Source of the DNA: Nannocystis sp.
GTDB taxonomy: Bacteria > Myxococcota_A > Polyangia > Nannocystales > Nannocystaceae
Direction of reading: 5' to 3'
Assembly: GCF_016714285.1 (NCBI RefSeq)
Contig: NZ_JADJNN010000005.1
Span: 1-64,000 of the forward strand
DNA: 64,000 nucleotides
The notes under the pieces are model-generated. The model had not been told where the DNA came from, ran no database searches, and saw nothing but the letters and a program-made list of their open reading frames with translations. Shown one piece after another: positions 7,972-15,919 of this stretch. The position numbers and the translations under genes are program-made. Each line of letters starts with the position of its first letter. Within the stretch, counting starts at the first letter, position 1.

Positions 7972-9357
7972 ATGGCCGACGGCAAAGCAGGCACCAGAGG
8001 CGCCATTTCCCTCCGAGACGTGGATCCAGACGCGCTCAAGGTCGTCCGCAAGCTGGTCGCCGGGGGCTTCGAGGCCTACCTGGTCGGCGGCTGCGTGCGC
8101 GACCTCTACCTCAAGCGCCGCCCGAAGGACTTCGACGTGGCCACCAGCGCCACGCCCGAGGCGCTGCGCCGCACCTTCCGCAACTGTCGCATCATCGGTC
8201 GCCGCTTCAAGCTGGCGCACGTGTTCTTCGGGCCCAAGGTCATCGAGACCAGCACCTTCCGCACCACTCCGGTGGCCGCCGAGGACGACCCGCTGATCAC
8301 CCACGACAACGAGTGGGGCACCGTCGAGGACGACGCTCGTCGGCGCGACTTCACGATCAACGGCCTCTTCTACGACCTCGACGCCGACGCCATCGTCGAC
8401 TTCGTCGACGGCCTCAGCGACCTCGACCGCGGCGTCATCCGCACGATCGGCGACCCCCTCCTGCGCTTCCAGGAGGACCCCGTGCGCATGATCCGGGCGA
8501 TCAAGTTCGCCGCCCGCCTCGACTTCACCATCGAGACCGCGACCTGGGCCGCCCTCCTCGCCACCGTCCAGGACATCGCCAAGTGCTCCCGCGCCCGCGT
8601 GCTCGAGGAGATCTACAAGCTCATGCGCGGCGGCGGGGCCCGCCGCAGCTTCGAGCTGCTGCTCGAGACCCACCTCCTGCAGCACCTCATGCCCAGCTAC
8701 CTCGAGCTGTTCGCCAAGCTCGCCCCGCCCGGCCTGCAGGCGCCCTCGCGCTCGCTGCCCGGCACCCCCGGCCGCTTGCTGTGGGACCTGCTCGGCGCGC
8801 TCGACGAGTTCACCGGCGCCACCCTGCAGGTCGCCGACAACGGCGTCCTCCTCTCGGTCCTGTTCGCCCCGCTCATCGACGACCAGTGGATGACCGCCTC
8901 GCGCCAGGGCCTCGACCAGATGATCGACGACCTCATGCTGCCCTTCTGCAGCGCCCTCGGCATCGCCCGCCGCGACCGCGAGCTCGCCCGCCAGATCCTC
9001 ATGGCCCACCGCCGCATGGTCGAGGCCGTCACCCGCCGCAAGCGTCGGCCCTCCCTGGTCCAGCGCCAGTACTTCCACGACGCCCTCGTGTTCCTCGGCC
9101 TCTCGGTCAAGGCCCGCGGCGGCGACGGCAACGAGCTCACCCACTGGCAGCGCCTCGCCGCCGCCTCCGCGGGCAACGGCGGCCCTTCGCAACCACCAAC
9201 GGGACTGGCAACGCCAGCGACGAGGACTCCGGCGCCGGCCCCAAGCGCCGCAAGAAGCGCACCCGCCTGCGCCGCCGCGACGACGACCGCCCCCGCTCCT
9301 CCTCTCCCGCCCGCGAGCGCGACGGCTCCTCGAGGTAGCGATGGCCCCCCAAGCTGA
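7972..9357 (+). CDS. pcnB: Poly(A) polymerase I / CCA-adding nucleotidyltransferase family; apparent frameshift near its end
   Basis: Class II nucleotidyltransferase that adds 3' adenylate tails to RNA. Motifs: EAYLVGGCVRDLYLKRRPKD followed by FDVATSATPE (catalytic Asp pair), ARRRDFTINGLFYD, and GDPLLRFQEDPVRMIRAIKFAARL. The length and the HRRMVEAVTRRKRRPSLVQR region fit PcnB better than CCA enzymes. After about residue 403 this frame becomes Pro/Ala-rich and loses G/C third positions. The -1 frame then reads GPKRRKKRTRLRRRDDDRPR to a TAG at 9338, the basic tail expected of PcnB, with clean G/C third positions. One base is probably missing near 9170-9190, and the true end is 9338. Confidence 0.85.
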   Translation: MADGKAGTRGAISLRDVDPDALKVVRKLVAGGFEAYLVGGCVRDLYLKRRPKDFDVATSATPEALRRTFRNCRIIGRRFKLAHVFFGPKVIETSTFRTTPVAAEDDPLITHDNEWGTVEDDARRRDFTINGLFYDLDADAIVDFVDGLSDLDRGVIRTIGDPLLRFQEDPVRMIRAIKFAARLDFTIETATWAALLATVQDIAKCSRARVLEEIYKLMRGGGARRSFELLLETHLLQHLMPSYLELFAKLAPPGLQAPSRSLPGTPGRLLWDLLGALDEFTGATLQVADNGVLLSVLFAPLIDDQWMTASRQGLDQMIDDLMLPFCSALGIARRDRELARQILMAHRRMVEAVTRRKRRPSLVQRQYFHDALVFLGLSVKARGGDGNELTHWQRLAAASAGNGGPSQPPTGLATPATRTPAPAPSAARSAPACAAATTTAPAPPLPPASATAPRGSDGPPS

Positions 9358-9433
9358 CGGGCCGATCGTCGTCGAGCTGGTGTTCGGCGGGTTCCTCCCG
9401 CGAGGTAGCGATGGCCACCCAAGCTGACGGGCC
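9331..9433 (+). repeat. Gene-junction duplication (33 bp, offset 70)
   Basis: 9331-9363 and 9401-9433 are the same 33 bases with one mismatch. Each copy carries the GAGGTAG ribosome-site/stop overlap and the ATG of the methyltransferase gene. The first copy opens a 28-codon dead reading frame at 9341; the second is the real start. The pcnB tail in its alternative frame ends at the TAG of the first copy. Confidence 0.85.
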
Positions 9434-10307
9434 CCCGCGCCCCGACCCCGACGATCTGCTGCGCCGCGGCACCAGCGACCACTACGAGGACGCGGAGCTC
9501 TACGACTTCGAGTACCGCGACCACCGCCACGACATCGCCTGGTACCGCAACCAGGCCCGCCGCATCGCCGCCACGCTCACCACCAGCGGCCTCGGCACCG
9601 GCAGCATCGCCACTGGCGGCATCGACATCCTCGAGCTCGGCGCCGGCACCGGTCGCGTCGCCATCCCGCTCGCCGAGGACGGCCACCGCGTCACCGCGAT
9701 CGACCGCATGCCGAGCATGCTCGAGCTGCTCGCCGCCAAGATCGTCGACCACCGCGCCGGCGCCCGCGTCGAACCTGTCCTCGGGGACATCTGCGCCATG
9801 CCCCTGCCGGCGGCGCGCTTCGACCTCGTGATCGCCCCCTTCAACGTGCTCATGCACCTGTACCGCTGGCAGGACCTGCTGGCCTGCTTCCGCGAGGTCG
9901 CCCGGGTGCTGCGACCGGGCGGCAGCTTCGCCCTCGACGTGCTGCTCCCCGACATCGAGTGGCTGACCTGGGACCCGGTCGAGCGCCACAGCGTCACCTA
10001 CTTCACCCACCCGGTCACCGGCGCCTCGCTGGTCTACTCGACCAACCACACCTACGACCCGAGCACCCAGGTGTGCCACGTCCGGATCTACTACGACGAC
10101 GCACCGAAGCGGCCGCGGGCCTTCAAGCCGCCGCCCGAGCCGCGCCGCATCGTCCACCTCGCGCACCGCCAGATCTTCCCCGAGGAGCTGCGCCTGTTGA
10201 TCGCCAGCGCCGGCCTCGAGCTCGAGAGCCACACCGGCAATTTCCGCAGCGGCGCCCTCGGCCCCGGCGTCGACGCCCAGTCGGCGATCGCCCGCAAGCC
10301 GCGCTGA
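9411..10307 (+). CDS. SAM-dependent methyltransferase
   Basis: A class I methyltransferase of 298 residues, substrate unknown. Motif I is IDILELGAGTGRVAIPLAEDG (residues about 68-88), motif II the acidic VTAIDRMPSMLELLAAK, and motif IV ARFDLVIAPFNVLMHL with the aligned ALRPGG-like VARVLRPGGSFALDV. The start is the second of two duplicated ATGs, the one with GAGG just upstream and an open frame. It follows pcnB closely and may be co-transcribed. The coding region contains one dispersed palindrome at 9776-9789. Confidence 0.85.
   Translation: MATQADGPPRPDPDDLLRRGTSDHYEDAELYDFEYRDHRHDIAWYRNQARRIAATLTTSGLGTGSIATGGIDILELGAGTGRVAIPLAEDGHRVTAIDRMPSMLELLAAKIVDHRAGARVEPVLGDICAMPLPAARFDLVIAPFNVLMHLYRWQDLLACFREVARVLRPGGSFALDVLLPDIEWLTWDPVERHSVTYFTHPVTGASLVYSTNHTYDPSTQVCHVRIYYDDAPKRPRAFKPPPEPRRIVHLAHRQIFPEELRLLIASAGLELESHTGNFRSGALGPGVDAQSAIARKPR
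9776..9789. repeat. Dispersed palindrome, TGTCC-TCGG-GGACA
   Basis: Perfect 5-bp arms with the fixed 4-base centre, inside the methyltransferase gene. Confidence 0.75.
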
Positions 10308-10325
10308 ACGACCAGGCGCTGAGCC

Positions 10326-10425
10326 CTCAGAACGGGCGGAACTCGGCCCGGTCCTCGAGCAGGACCGGCATCAACCTGCGGCTTGCGCTCAGAACGGGTG
10401 GAACTCGGCCCGGTCCTCGAGCAGG
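10326..10425. repeat. Gene-end duplication (38 bp, offset 62)
   Basis: 10326-10363 and 10388-10425 are identical but for one base, and weaker similarity extends further. Both copies include the stop codon of the minus-strand lipoprotein gene; the outer copy would encode LLEDRAEFRPF-stop against the real LLEDRAEFHPF-stop. Confidence 0.85.
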
Positions 10426-11450
10426 CGCGGGATCAAGATCAGCTTGCGGCCTTCATCGACCGCGATATCGGCCGGCGAGCTCAGGTCGGCCACCGGCGTC
10501 GTCACCGTGCTGAAGTCCGCCGACACCCGCAGCACCCCCGGGGCCTCCCACGAGCTCACCAGCCAGTCGCCGTCCTCGAGGTGCACCAGCCCGTCGAGCT
10601 GCCCCACCGCCAGCGTGATCTCCGGGAACGCGACTGGCACGTCGAGGGTCACGCTGAAGATCTTGTTGTCGTTGTAGGTCGCCAGGTAGAGCCGGTCCGC
10701 GTGGACCCACAGGCCGTTCGGCCCGAACACCGCCGGACTCGCCAGCATCACCGCCGGCTGGTCGTTGGTGTCGATCGCGTGGAGGATGTTGCTGCCGGTG
10801 TCGCTGACGAAGATGTTGCCGTCCGCGTCGGCCGCGAGGTCGTTGAGGAACACCGCCCCCTCGATCACCACCTCACCGAGCGGCAAGCCGCTGACGCGGT
10901 GAAACTTGCGGACCCGCGTGATGTCGGCCACCCACAGCGTGTCGTCGACGATCACCATCCCCTTCGGCGCGTCGAGCCCGACCGTGTCGTCGCCCCCGTC
11001 GATGAAGGTCAACGCGTCGATCGTGCCGTCCGGCAGGACCCGGCTGATGAAGCCGTTGTCGTCGACCGCATCCGGCGCGCCGTTGATATTGCTGATGAGG
11101 TACACGTCGTCGACCAGGTCGTGGGCGATCCCCTCCGGGTGACTCAGCCCCTCGACCACGATCACCCCGTCGCCGCCCGTGCTGCCCGCCCCCGTGCTGT
11201 CCCCGCCGGAGCCGCCGCTGCTGTCCCCCGCGCCGCTGCTGCTCGCCGCGCCGCTGGTCGTGGCGGTCGTCTCGCCGCCGCTCGTGCTCGCCGCCTCGCC
11301 CGTGGTCGGCGTCGCCGTCGCGCCGCTGCTCGCCCCCGTCGACGCCCCACTCGAGCTCTCCGCGACCGTCCCCGACTCACCCCCCTCCGCCGCGCCGCAG
11401 CCCGTGACCATGCCGACAACAAGAGAGAAGGGGATCGCCGCGACGCGCAT
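10389..11450 (-). CDS. NHL/SMP-30-type beta-propeller lipoprotein
   Basis: A 353-residue predicted lipoprotein. MRVAAIPFSLVVGMVTGCGA has lipobox VTGC. Residues 20-95 form a Ser/Gly/Thr/Ala linker typical of myxobacterial surface lipoproteins. The rest is a six-bladed-type propeller: GLSHPEGIAHDLVDDVYLIS, GLDAPKGMVIVDDTLWVADI, LNDLAADADGNIFVSDTGSN, GPNGLWVHADRLYLATYNDN, and so on. This matches NHL and gluconolactonase-like repeats. Ligand or enzymatic role cannot be read from sequence. The ATG at 11450 is chosen because it begins the signal peptide; a TATGGC box sits 6 bases upstream. Confidence 0.78.
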   Translation of the reverse strand: MRVAAIPFSLVVGMVTGCGAAEGGESGTVAESSSGASTGASSGATATPTTGEAASTSGGETTATTSGAASSSGAGDSSGGSGGDSTGAGSTGGDGVIVVEGLSHPEGIAHDLVDDVYLISNINGAPDAVDDNGFISRVLPDGTIDALTFIDGGDDTVGLDAPKGMVIVDDTLWVADITRVRKFHRVSGLPLGEVVIEGAVFLNDLAADADGNIFVSDTGSNILHAIDTNDQPAVMLASPAVFGPNGLWVHADRLYLATYNDNKIFSVTLDVPVAFPEITLAVGQLDGLVHLEDGDWLVSSWEAPGVLRVSADFSTVTTPVADLSSPADIAVDEGRKLILIPRLLEDRAEFHPF

Positions 11451-11513
11451 GCCGCCGCCATACCACGACCCGACGCCGCGGTCGCGTTCGCGCCTCGTGT
11501 CTCGCCGCCCCGC

Positions 11514-11700
11514 AAATTTGTTGCCCCGCCACGCCCCCAAAAAACCGCCGATTTGTTGCCCCACCACGCCCCGACAAGACGCTGATTTGTCGCCCCACCA
11601 CGCCCCCGACAAAACGCCGATTTGTTGCGCCCATGGCCACGGCGAGCCGCCGCGCCTTGCCCCACCACGCCCCCGACAAAACGCCGAATTGTTGCGCCCA
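11514..11700. repeat. Tandem repeat of about 34-35 bp
   Basis: About four imperfect copies of a unit ending in ACAAAACGCCGATTTGTTG and containing GCCCCACCACGCCCCCGAC fill most of the gap between the lipoprotein gene and ftsB. One interval is interrupted by unrelated sequence. I see no gene in it. Confidence 0.8.
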
Positions 11701-11732
11701 CGGCCCCCGCGGATAGCCTGCGAACCTCTCGC

Positions 11733-12038
11733 ATGCAGTGGGTCAATCGCATCTTGCTCGCCGCCTTGCTGGCGTTCGCCGTGGCCTACCTGCCGCAGCA
11801 CATCTACGCCAGCAGCGGCGCCGACGACCTCGGTCGCGTCGAGCGCGAGCACGCCGCCTTGCAGCGCAGCAACGACCGCCTGCGCGGCGAGATCGCGGCC
11901 CTGCGGGCCGAGCTCACCGCGCTCAAGCGAGACCCCGCCGAGGTCGCCCGCATCGCCCGCGAGGACCTGAACCTCATCCGCCCCGGTGAGGTCGTGTTCG
12001 AAGTCCAGCGCCCCGCTCCCACCGCGAAGACACCATGA
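11733..12038 (+). CDS. ftsB: FtsB/DivIC-type septum formation protein
   Basis: A 101-residue bitopic membrane protein: a short cytoplasmic N-terminus, one helix (RILLAALLAFAVAYLPQHIY), then a coiled coil (ERHAALQ-type heptads ending IAALRAELTALKRDPAEVAR) and the family's ARE(D/E)L(N/G)..RPGE motif (IAREDLNLIRPGEVVFEV). FtsB joins FtsL and FtsQ in the divisome. Length and motif order are normal. A TAGCCT box lies 13 bases before the ATG. Its stop overlaps the next start by four bases (ATGA), so the following cyclase gene is probably translationally coupled. Confidence 0.85.
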   Translation: MQWVNRILLAALLAFAVAYLPQHIYASSGADDLGRVEREHAALQRSNDRLRGEIAALRAELTALKRDPAEVARIAREDLNLIRPGEVVFEVQRPAPTAKTP

Positions 12039-14179
12039 CCCACCTGCGTACCGTCTCGGATCTGCTCTGGCGCACCCGCTGGGCCCTCGTCGTGCTCGCC
12101 TCCGCGTGGCTGCTCATGGCCAGCGGCCTCGCCTCCACGGCGGCGCTGGCCCGCGGCAGCCTCCCGCTCGCGCTCGGCCTCGGCGTCTACGCTGCCACCC
12201 TCGCCCGCGCCGTCTGGCGCGAGCTGTCCCCGAGGACAGCCGCTCGCACGCCCCGCGCCGAGCTCGAGCTCGGCCTCCTCATCATCACCGGCGTGTACCT
12301 GCTGGTCGCCCTCACCGGCGGCCTCCACAGCGCGATCCACCCGCTGGTCTACGCCCTCGTCTCCTTCCTCCTCATCATCCACCGCACCCGCTGGGTCGCG
12401 CTCGCCTGGCTCGCCAGCATCGCCGCGCTCGAGCTCATCGTCGGCGCCAACGACGGCACCCTCGTCGTCTACCACCTCGGCTTCATCGGCTTCTTCGCCG
12501 CCGGCAACCTCCTCATCCTCGGCGGCCTCGTCGCGCGCCTGCGCGGCGAGCACGAGCACCGCGTCACCGGCGAGCTCGCCCGCATGCGCCAGGAGGCCCG
12601 CGACTTCCGCCTCATCGCCGGCAGCAGCGGCCGCAGCCGCGAGGTCGACGAGCTCCAGCTCGCCCAGGGCGCCGTCCACGGCATCCACGAGCAGGTCGCC
12701 TTCAACCTCGGCCTCCTGCGCGACGCTCTCGGCCTCCACGGCGCCGCCCTGCTGTGGCTGTCCGAGGACGCGCTCGTGCTCAAGCAGGCCGTCGGTCCCG
12801 CGGACGAGCTCTGCGAGACCCTGTCCGGCCCCGGCGTGCTCGCCGGCATCTGCCGCGACCCCCACCCGCTCACCCTCAAGAACATGACCGAGCGGCGCCT
12901 CCCGCCCTACTACCGCGACGACCGCGGCGGCCCCGTCGTCACCGACCTCTGCGCCGTCCCGCTGCTGCGCAAGGGCCAGCTGCTCGGCATCGTCTGCGCC
13001 GACCGCACCGGCGATCGCCCCTTCACCGCCGACGAGCAGGCCCGGGTCGCCGCCGCCGCCCAGCTGGTCCAGCGCATCGTCGAGCAAGAGCGCGTCTTCT
13101 CGGCGATCGAGCGCGGCAAGTACGAGCAGGAGCAGTTCTACCGCGCCAGCGAATTGCTGAGCGGCGCCCTCGGCCTCGACGAGGTTTACAGCAAGAGCTT
13201 CCGCGCGATCCGTGCGATCGCTGACTACGACCTCGCCGTGATCACCGGCTTCGACCCCGACGCCCTCACCCACCGAGTCCTCGCCGTCGACGCCCCCGGC
13301 CAGGCGGACCGCGAGTACGGCGGCGACTGGCGCGGCCTCAGCGAGCAGCTCACCGACCTCGTGTTCGAGGACGGCGCCGGCCTGGTCGCCATGGCCGTCA
13401 AGAACCGCCACCACATGCCCGCCGGCGACGAGCGCGTCGAGCCCGAGACCGTCGTCTTCACGCTCCACACCCGCATGCGCCACGCCCACAGCCTGCTGGT
13501 GCTCCCGCTGGTCCGCGGCGACCAGGTGCTCGGCACGATCTGCCTCGCCTCCGCCCGCGAGCGCCGCTTCCCGCGGCCGATCCGCGAGATGCTGCGCGTC
13601 ATCTCGCATCAGGTCAGCGTCAGCCTGCAGAACGCCCGCATGTACCGCGCCATGGAGGAGCGGGCCACCACCGACGGCCTCACCGGCCTCACCAACCACC
13701 GCGCCTTCCGCGAGCGCCTGGCCCAGATCCACGCCCTCGCCGAGCGCACCGGCCAGAAGTTCGCCCTCATCCTCACCGACATCGACCACTTCAAGAAGGT
13801 CAACGACACCCACGGCCACCCCGTCGGCGACGCCGTGCTCAAGCGCGTCGCCGCGGTGTTCGCCGGCCGCGCCCGCAAGGTCGACGTCGTCGCCCGCTAC
13901 GGCGGCGAAGAGTTCGTGCTCGTCCTCCCCGACACCGACGGCGAGGGCGCCCTGCTGTTCGCCAACAAGCTCCGCGAGGAGGTCGCCGCCCAGACCATGA
14001 CCGCCGCCGACGGCACAACCTTTCAGGTCACGGTCTCGATGGGCGTCGCCGAGTTCCCCCACGACTGCCGCGACCCCAGCGAGCTCATCGAGCGCGCCGA
14101 CCAGGCCCTCTACCGCTGCAAGCACGGCGGCCGCAACTGCGTGACTCGCTGGTCGCGCAGCCTGGCCGCCGCGAGCTAG
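12035..14179 (+). CDS. Membrane GAF-GAF-GGDEF diguanylate cyclase
   Basis: A 714-residue protein predicted to make cyclic di-GMP. Residues 10-180 hold about five membrane helices. Two GAF-like domains follow (about 205-345 and 380-535; AVPLLRKGQLLGIVCADRTG and LVLPLVRGDQVLGTICLASA). The GGDEF domain is at 550-705. The active site reads RYGGEEFVLVLP (about residue 624), and an RKVD five residues before it is an intact inhibitory I-site. TDGLTGLTNHRAFRERL and DIDHFKKVNDTHGHPVGD complete the fold. It overlaps ftsB by 4 bases. One palindrome is embedded at 12223. Confidence 0.9.
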   Translation: MTHLRTVSDLLWRTRWALVVLASAWLLMASGLASTAALARGSLPLALGLGVYAATLARAVWRELSPRTAARTPRAELELGLLIITGVYLLVALTGGLHSAIHPLVYALVSFLLIIHRTRWVALAWLASIAALELIVGANDGTLVVYHLGFIGFFAAGNLLILGGLVARLRGEHEHRVTGELARMRQEARDFRLIAGSSGRSREVDELQLAQGAVHGIHEQVAFNLGLLRDALGLHGAALLWLSEDALVLKQAVGPADELCETLSGPGVLAGICRDPHPLTLKNMTERRLPPYYRDDRGGPVVTDLCAVPLLRKGQLLGIVCADRTGDRPFTADEQARVAAAAQLVQRIVEQERVFSAIERGKYEQEQFYRASELLSGALGLDEVYSKSFRAIRAIADYDLAVITGFDPDALTHRVLAVDAPGQADREYGGDWRGLSEQLTDLVFEDGAGLVAMAVKNRHHMPAGDERVEPETVVFTLHTRMRHAHSLLVLPLVRGDQVLGTICLASARERRFPRPIREMLRVISHQVSVSLQNARMYRAMEERATTDGLTGLTNHRAFRERLAQIHALAERTGQKFALILTDIDHFKKVNDTHGHPVGDAVLKRVAAVFAGRARKVDVVARYGGEEFVLVLPDTDGEGALLFANKLREEVAAQTMTAADGTTFQVTVSMGVAEFPHDCRDPSELIERADQALYRCKHGGRNCVTRWSRSLAAAS
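12223..12240. repeat. Dispersed palindrome, GCTGTCC-CCGA-GGACAGC
   Basis: Perfect 7-bp arms within the cyclase gene, encoding ELSPRTA in a loop between membrane helices. Confidence 0.8.
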
Positions 14180-15291
14180 GGCTTGCGTGGCTCTCGCAGC
14201 AGGCGCACGCGCACGTGCTGGTGCTGGCGGTGCTTGTACTGCGTGTGCGAGTTGTCGCCCTGCTCGTTCGCCTCGGCCGTGCCCTTGTCCATGATCTGGA
14301 ACTCGGCGGTCACGAACACCACGCAGTGCTTCCCGTCCGCGCGGGCCCCCGGCGGCAGCAGCGAGTCGACCCGCACCGGCAGGTCGGCGATGAAGTTGAG
14401 CAGGCGGAAGCTCTGGCCCGAGAACTCGTTGGCCCCCGCGAGCCCGGCCGGGCCCGCCGGAGCCACCGGGGCCGCGCCGTCCTCGGTGTCGAAGCCGTCG
14501 TCGTGCAGCGCCTTGAGGCTGGCGAGGTCGATCAGCGTGTTCACCGTCTGACCCGGGACCACGTAGTTGAAGGGGATGCAGCGGTGCAGCAAGATCCGCA
14601 GCGTCGGCACCAGGTCCGCCGCGTGGCGGACGATCAACCGGAAGCGCAGCCGGTCGAACACCCGCGCCGCGCTGGTCTCCTTCTTGAGCAGCAGCTTGGT
14701 GACCTGCGACTCCTTGGTCTTGCGCGACCACGAGAACTCGACCACCGGCACCCCCGCCGTGCGCAGCTCGTCGAACATCCGCGTCACGCTCTCCTCGACC
14801 AGCGAGAAGATGTCGTTGTCGCTGATCGCCAGGGTCGTGCGCAGCTCGCGGGCGTCGAGGTGATGGATGATGTGCATCACCTTCAGCAGCATGCAGGCCT
14901 GGCGCTGCTGCGGCCCCGCCTTGCCCGAGGCCAGCAGCGGGATCTGGACCCACGGCGTCCGCTCCGCGACGCTCTCGTCGAGGCGCAGCTTGAGCACCTC
15001 GACGATGTAGCGCACTGCCTGCTGGCGCAGCTCGGCGAGGCGCTCACAGTCGCCGGCGTCGCCCAGGTCGAGGGCGTTCAGCGAGAGCAGGCGGCGAACG
15101 TCGGCCTCGCTGCTGAGGGCCAGGCGATGCCAGTCGATCACCGACTGTCCGCGCAGCAGCAGCTGGATCTCGCCGATGTCCTGGAGGCTGAGCTCCGTGC
15201 CGTTGCTGCCCTGCCACAGCGGTCCAGAGTCCGGCCCGGCGCGCAGCGGAGGTTCACGGTTATCGGGCTTGCCGGTCATCCCACCGGTCAT
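14176..15291 (-). CDS. Myxobacterial conserved protein, possibly TIGR04552 family
   Basis: A 371-residue soluble protein of unknown function. The region ARVFDRLRFRLIVRHAADLV then PTLRILLHRCIPFNYVVPGQ resembles the strand-helix order of the RelA/SpoT nucleotidyltransferase fold, but I see no clear catalytic set, so this is only a hint. My recollection that it belongs to the TIGR04552 group is unverified. The start codon region is a 12-base tandem duplication (15272-15295) giving two in-frame ATGs (MTGGMTG). It converges on the cyclase gene so tightly that the two stop codons share CTAG at 14176-14179. Confidence 0.6.
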   Translation of the reverse strand: MTGGMTGKPDNREPPLRAGPDSGPLWQGSNGTELSLQDIGEIQLLLRGQSVIDWHRLALSSEADVRRLLSLNALDLGDAGDCERLAELRQQAVRYIVEVLKLRLDESVAERTPWVQIPLLASGKAGPQQRQACMLLKVMHIIHHLDARELRTTLAISDNDIFSLVEESVTRMFDELRTAGVPVVEFSWSRKTKESQVTKLLLKKETSAARVFDRLRFRLIVRHAADLVPTLRILLHRCIPFNYVVPGQTVNTLIDLASLKALHDDGFDTEDGAAPVAPAGPAGLAGANEFSGQSFRLLNFIADLPVRVDSLLPPGARADGKHCVVFVTAEFQIMDKGTAEANEQGDNSHTQYKHRQHQHVRVRLLREPRKP

Positions 15292-15346
15292 CCCACCGAG
15301 CCAACTCCCGAGTCGGCCCCAGAGCCAGCCCCAGAGCCAGCAACTC

Positions 15347-15439
15347 TCAACCGCTCACGCGCCGCGAGAAGCGGAGGGTGCCGACGAGAAGACCGATCGT
15401 GACGAGGGCAGCACAGATGTTTCCGAGATACGCGGTCAT
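15347..15439 (-). CDS. 30-residue single-helix membrane peptide
   Basis: A short reading frame, MTAYLGNICAALVTIGLLVG then TLRFSRRVSG. It is one hydrophobic helix followed by a basic tail, the classic layout of bacterial small membrane proteins. GGAG and AAGG precede the ATG at plausible distance. It sits 55 bases upstream of, and in the same direction as, the preceding gene. No family recognised. It occupies part of the 628-base interval 15292-15919. Confidence 0.5.
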   Translation of the reverse strand: MTAYLGNICAALVTIGLLVGTLRFSRRVSG

Positions 15440-15919
15440 GAAACCTTGCTCCAGTCCTGTTGGGGAGCCTGCTAGTTACCATGCGGGCTTCTGTGAAGGA
15501 AAAAGTCGGACATGTAGGACAAGCAGGAGGTCTTAAGCCGAACCTTCAGGCCCGGGCCGTCCCTGGGGACAAAGCCCGCAGCTCAAACGTCAGGCCCCAG
15601 TTAGCACATTCCCCGCGAGCTTGGAAAGCCCCGACGAGCCAATAAAATCCGGCAGATCCAACGGGAACCGTTGCACCTACACCGGTGAAATCCCGGCCTG
15701 GAGCCTGCGCCCGCGCGAGGCCACGGGCCGGGCTTGCCCCCGCCCGCCATCAGACCCCCGATTGGCACCCACTCGGCACCCGCTCGGCCAAGAAAATCCG
15801 CAGGGGACGAGAGATCTGGCGAAATTCCCGCCTGTGAGGCCCTCCATCGCAGAATGTCGGAGATTGGCCTGCATCGGCCCGATTGGCCACCGCCCGCCCG
15901 CGGCGGTACCGTGCCCGCC
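15440..15919. other. 480-base intergenic stretch, no gene supported
   Basis: Reading frames here lack codon bias and family signatures. It holds a GTCC-CTGG-GGAC palindrome (15559-15570). It also has two loosely similar blocks about 130 bases apart (GGTGAAATCCCGGCCTG near 15684 and GGCGAAATTCCCGCCTG near 15818), and a TACCGT box (15907-15912) 7 bases before the next start. Confidence 0.55.

Noticed and set aside
9341..9427. Independent 28-codon gene before the methyltransferase
   Set aside because: It is explained by the duplicated start region and ends over the true start; no sign of a conserved product.
11804..14953. A 1049-codon minus-strand reading frame
   Set aside because: Shadow of the ftsB, GGDEF and conserved-protein genes; composition is repetitive Gly/Ala/Glu/Val without motifs.
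15440..15919. Protein-coding remnant on the minus strand
   Set aside because: Frames have no third-position G/C bias and only weak internal similarity; no domain could be recognised.
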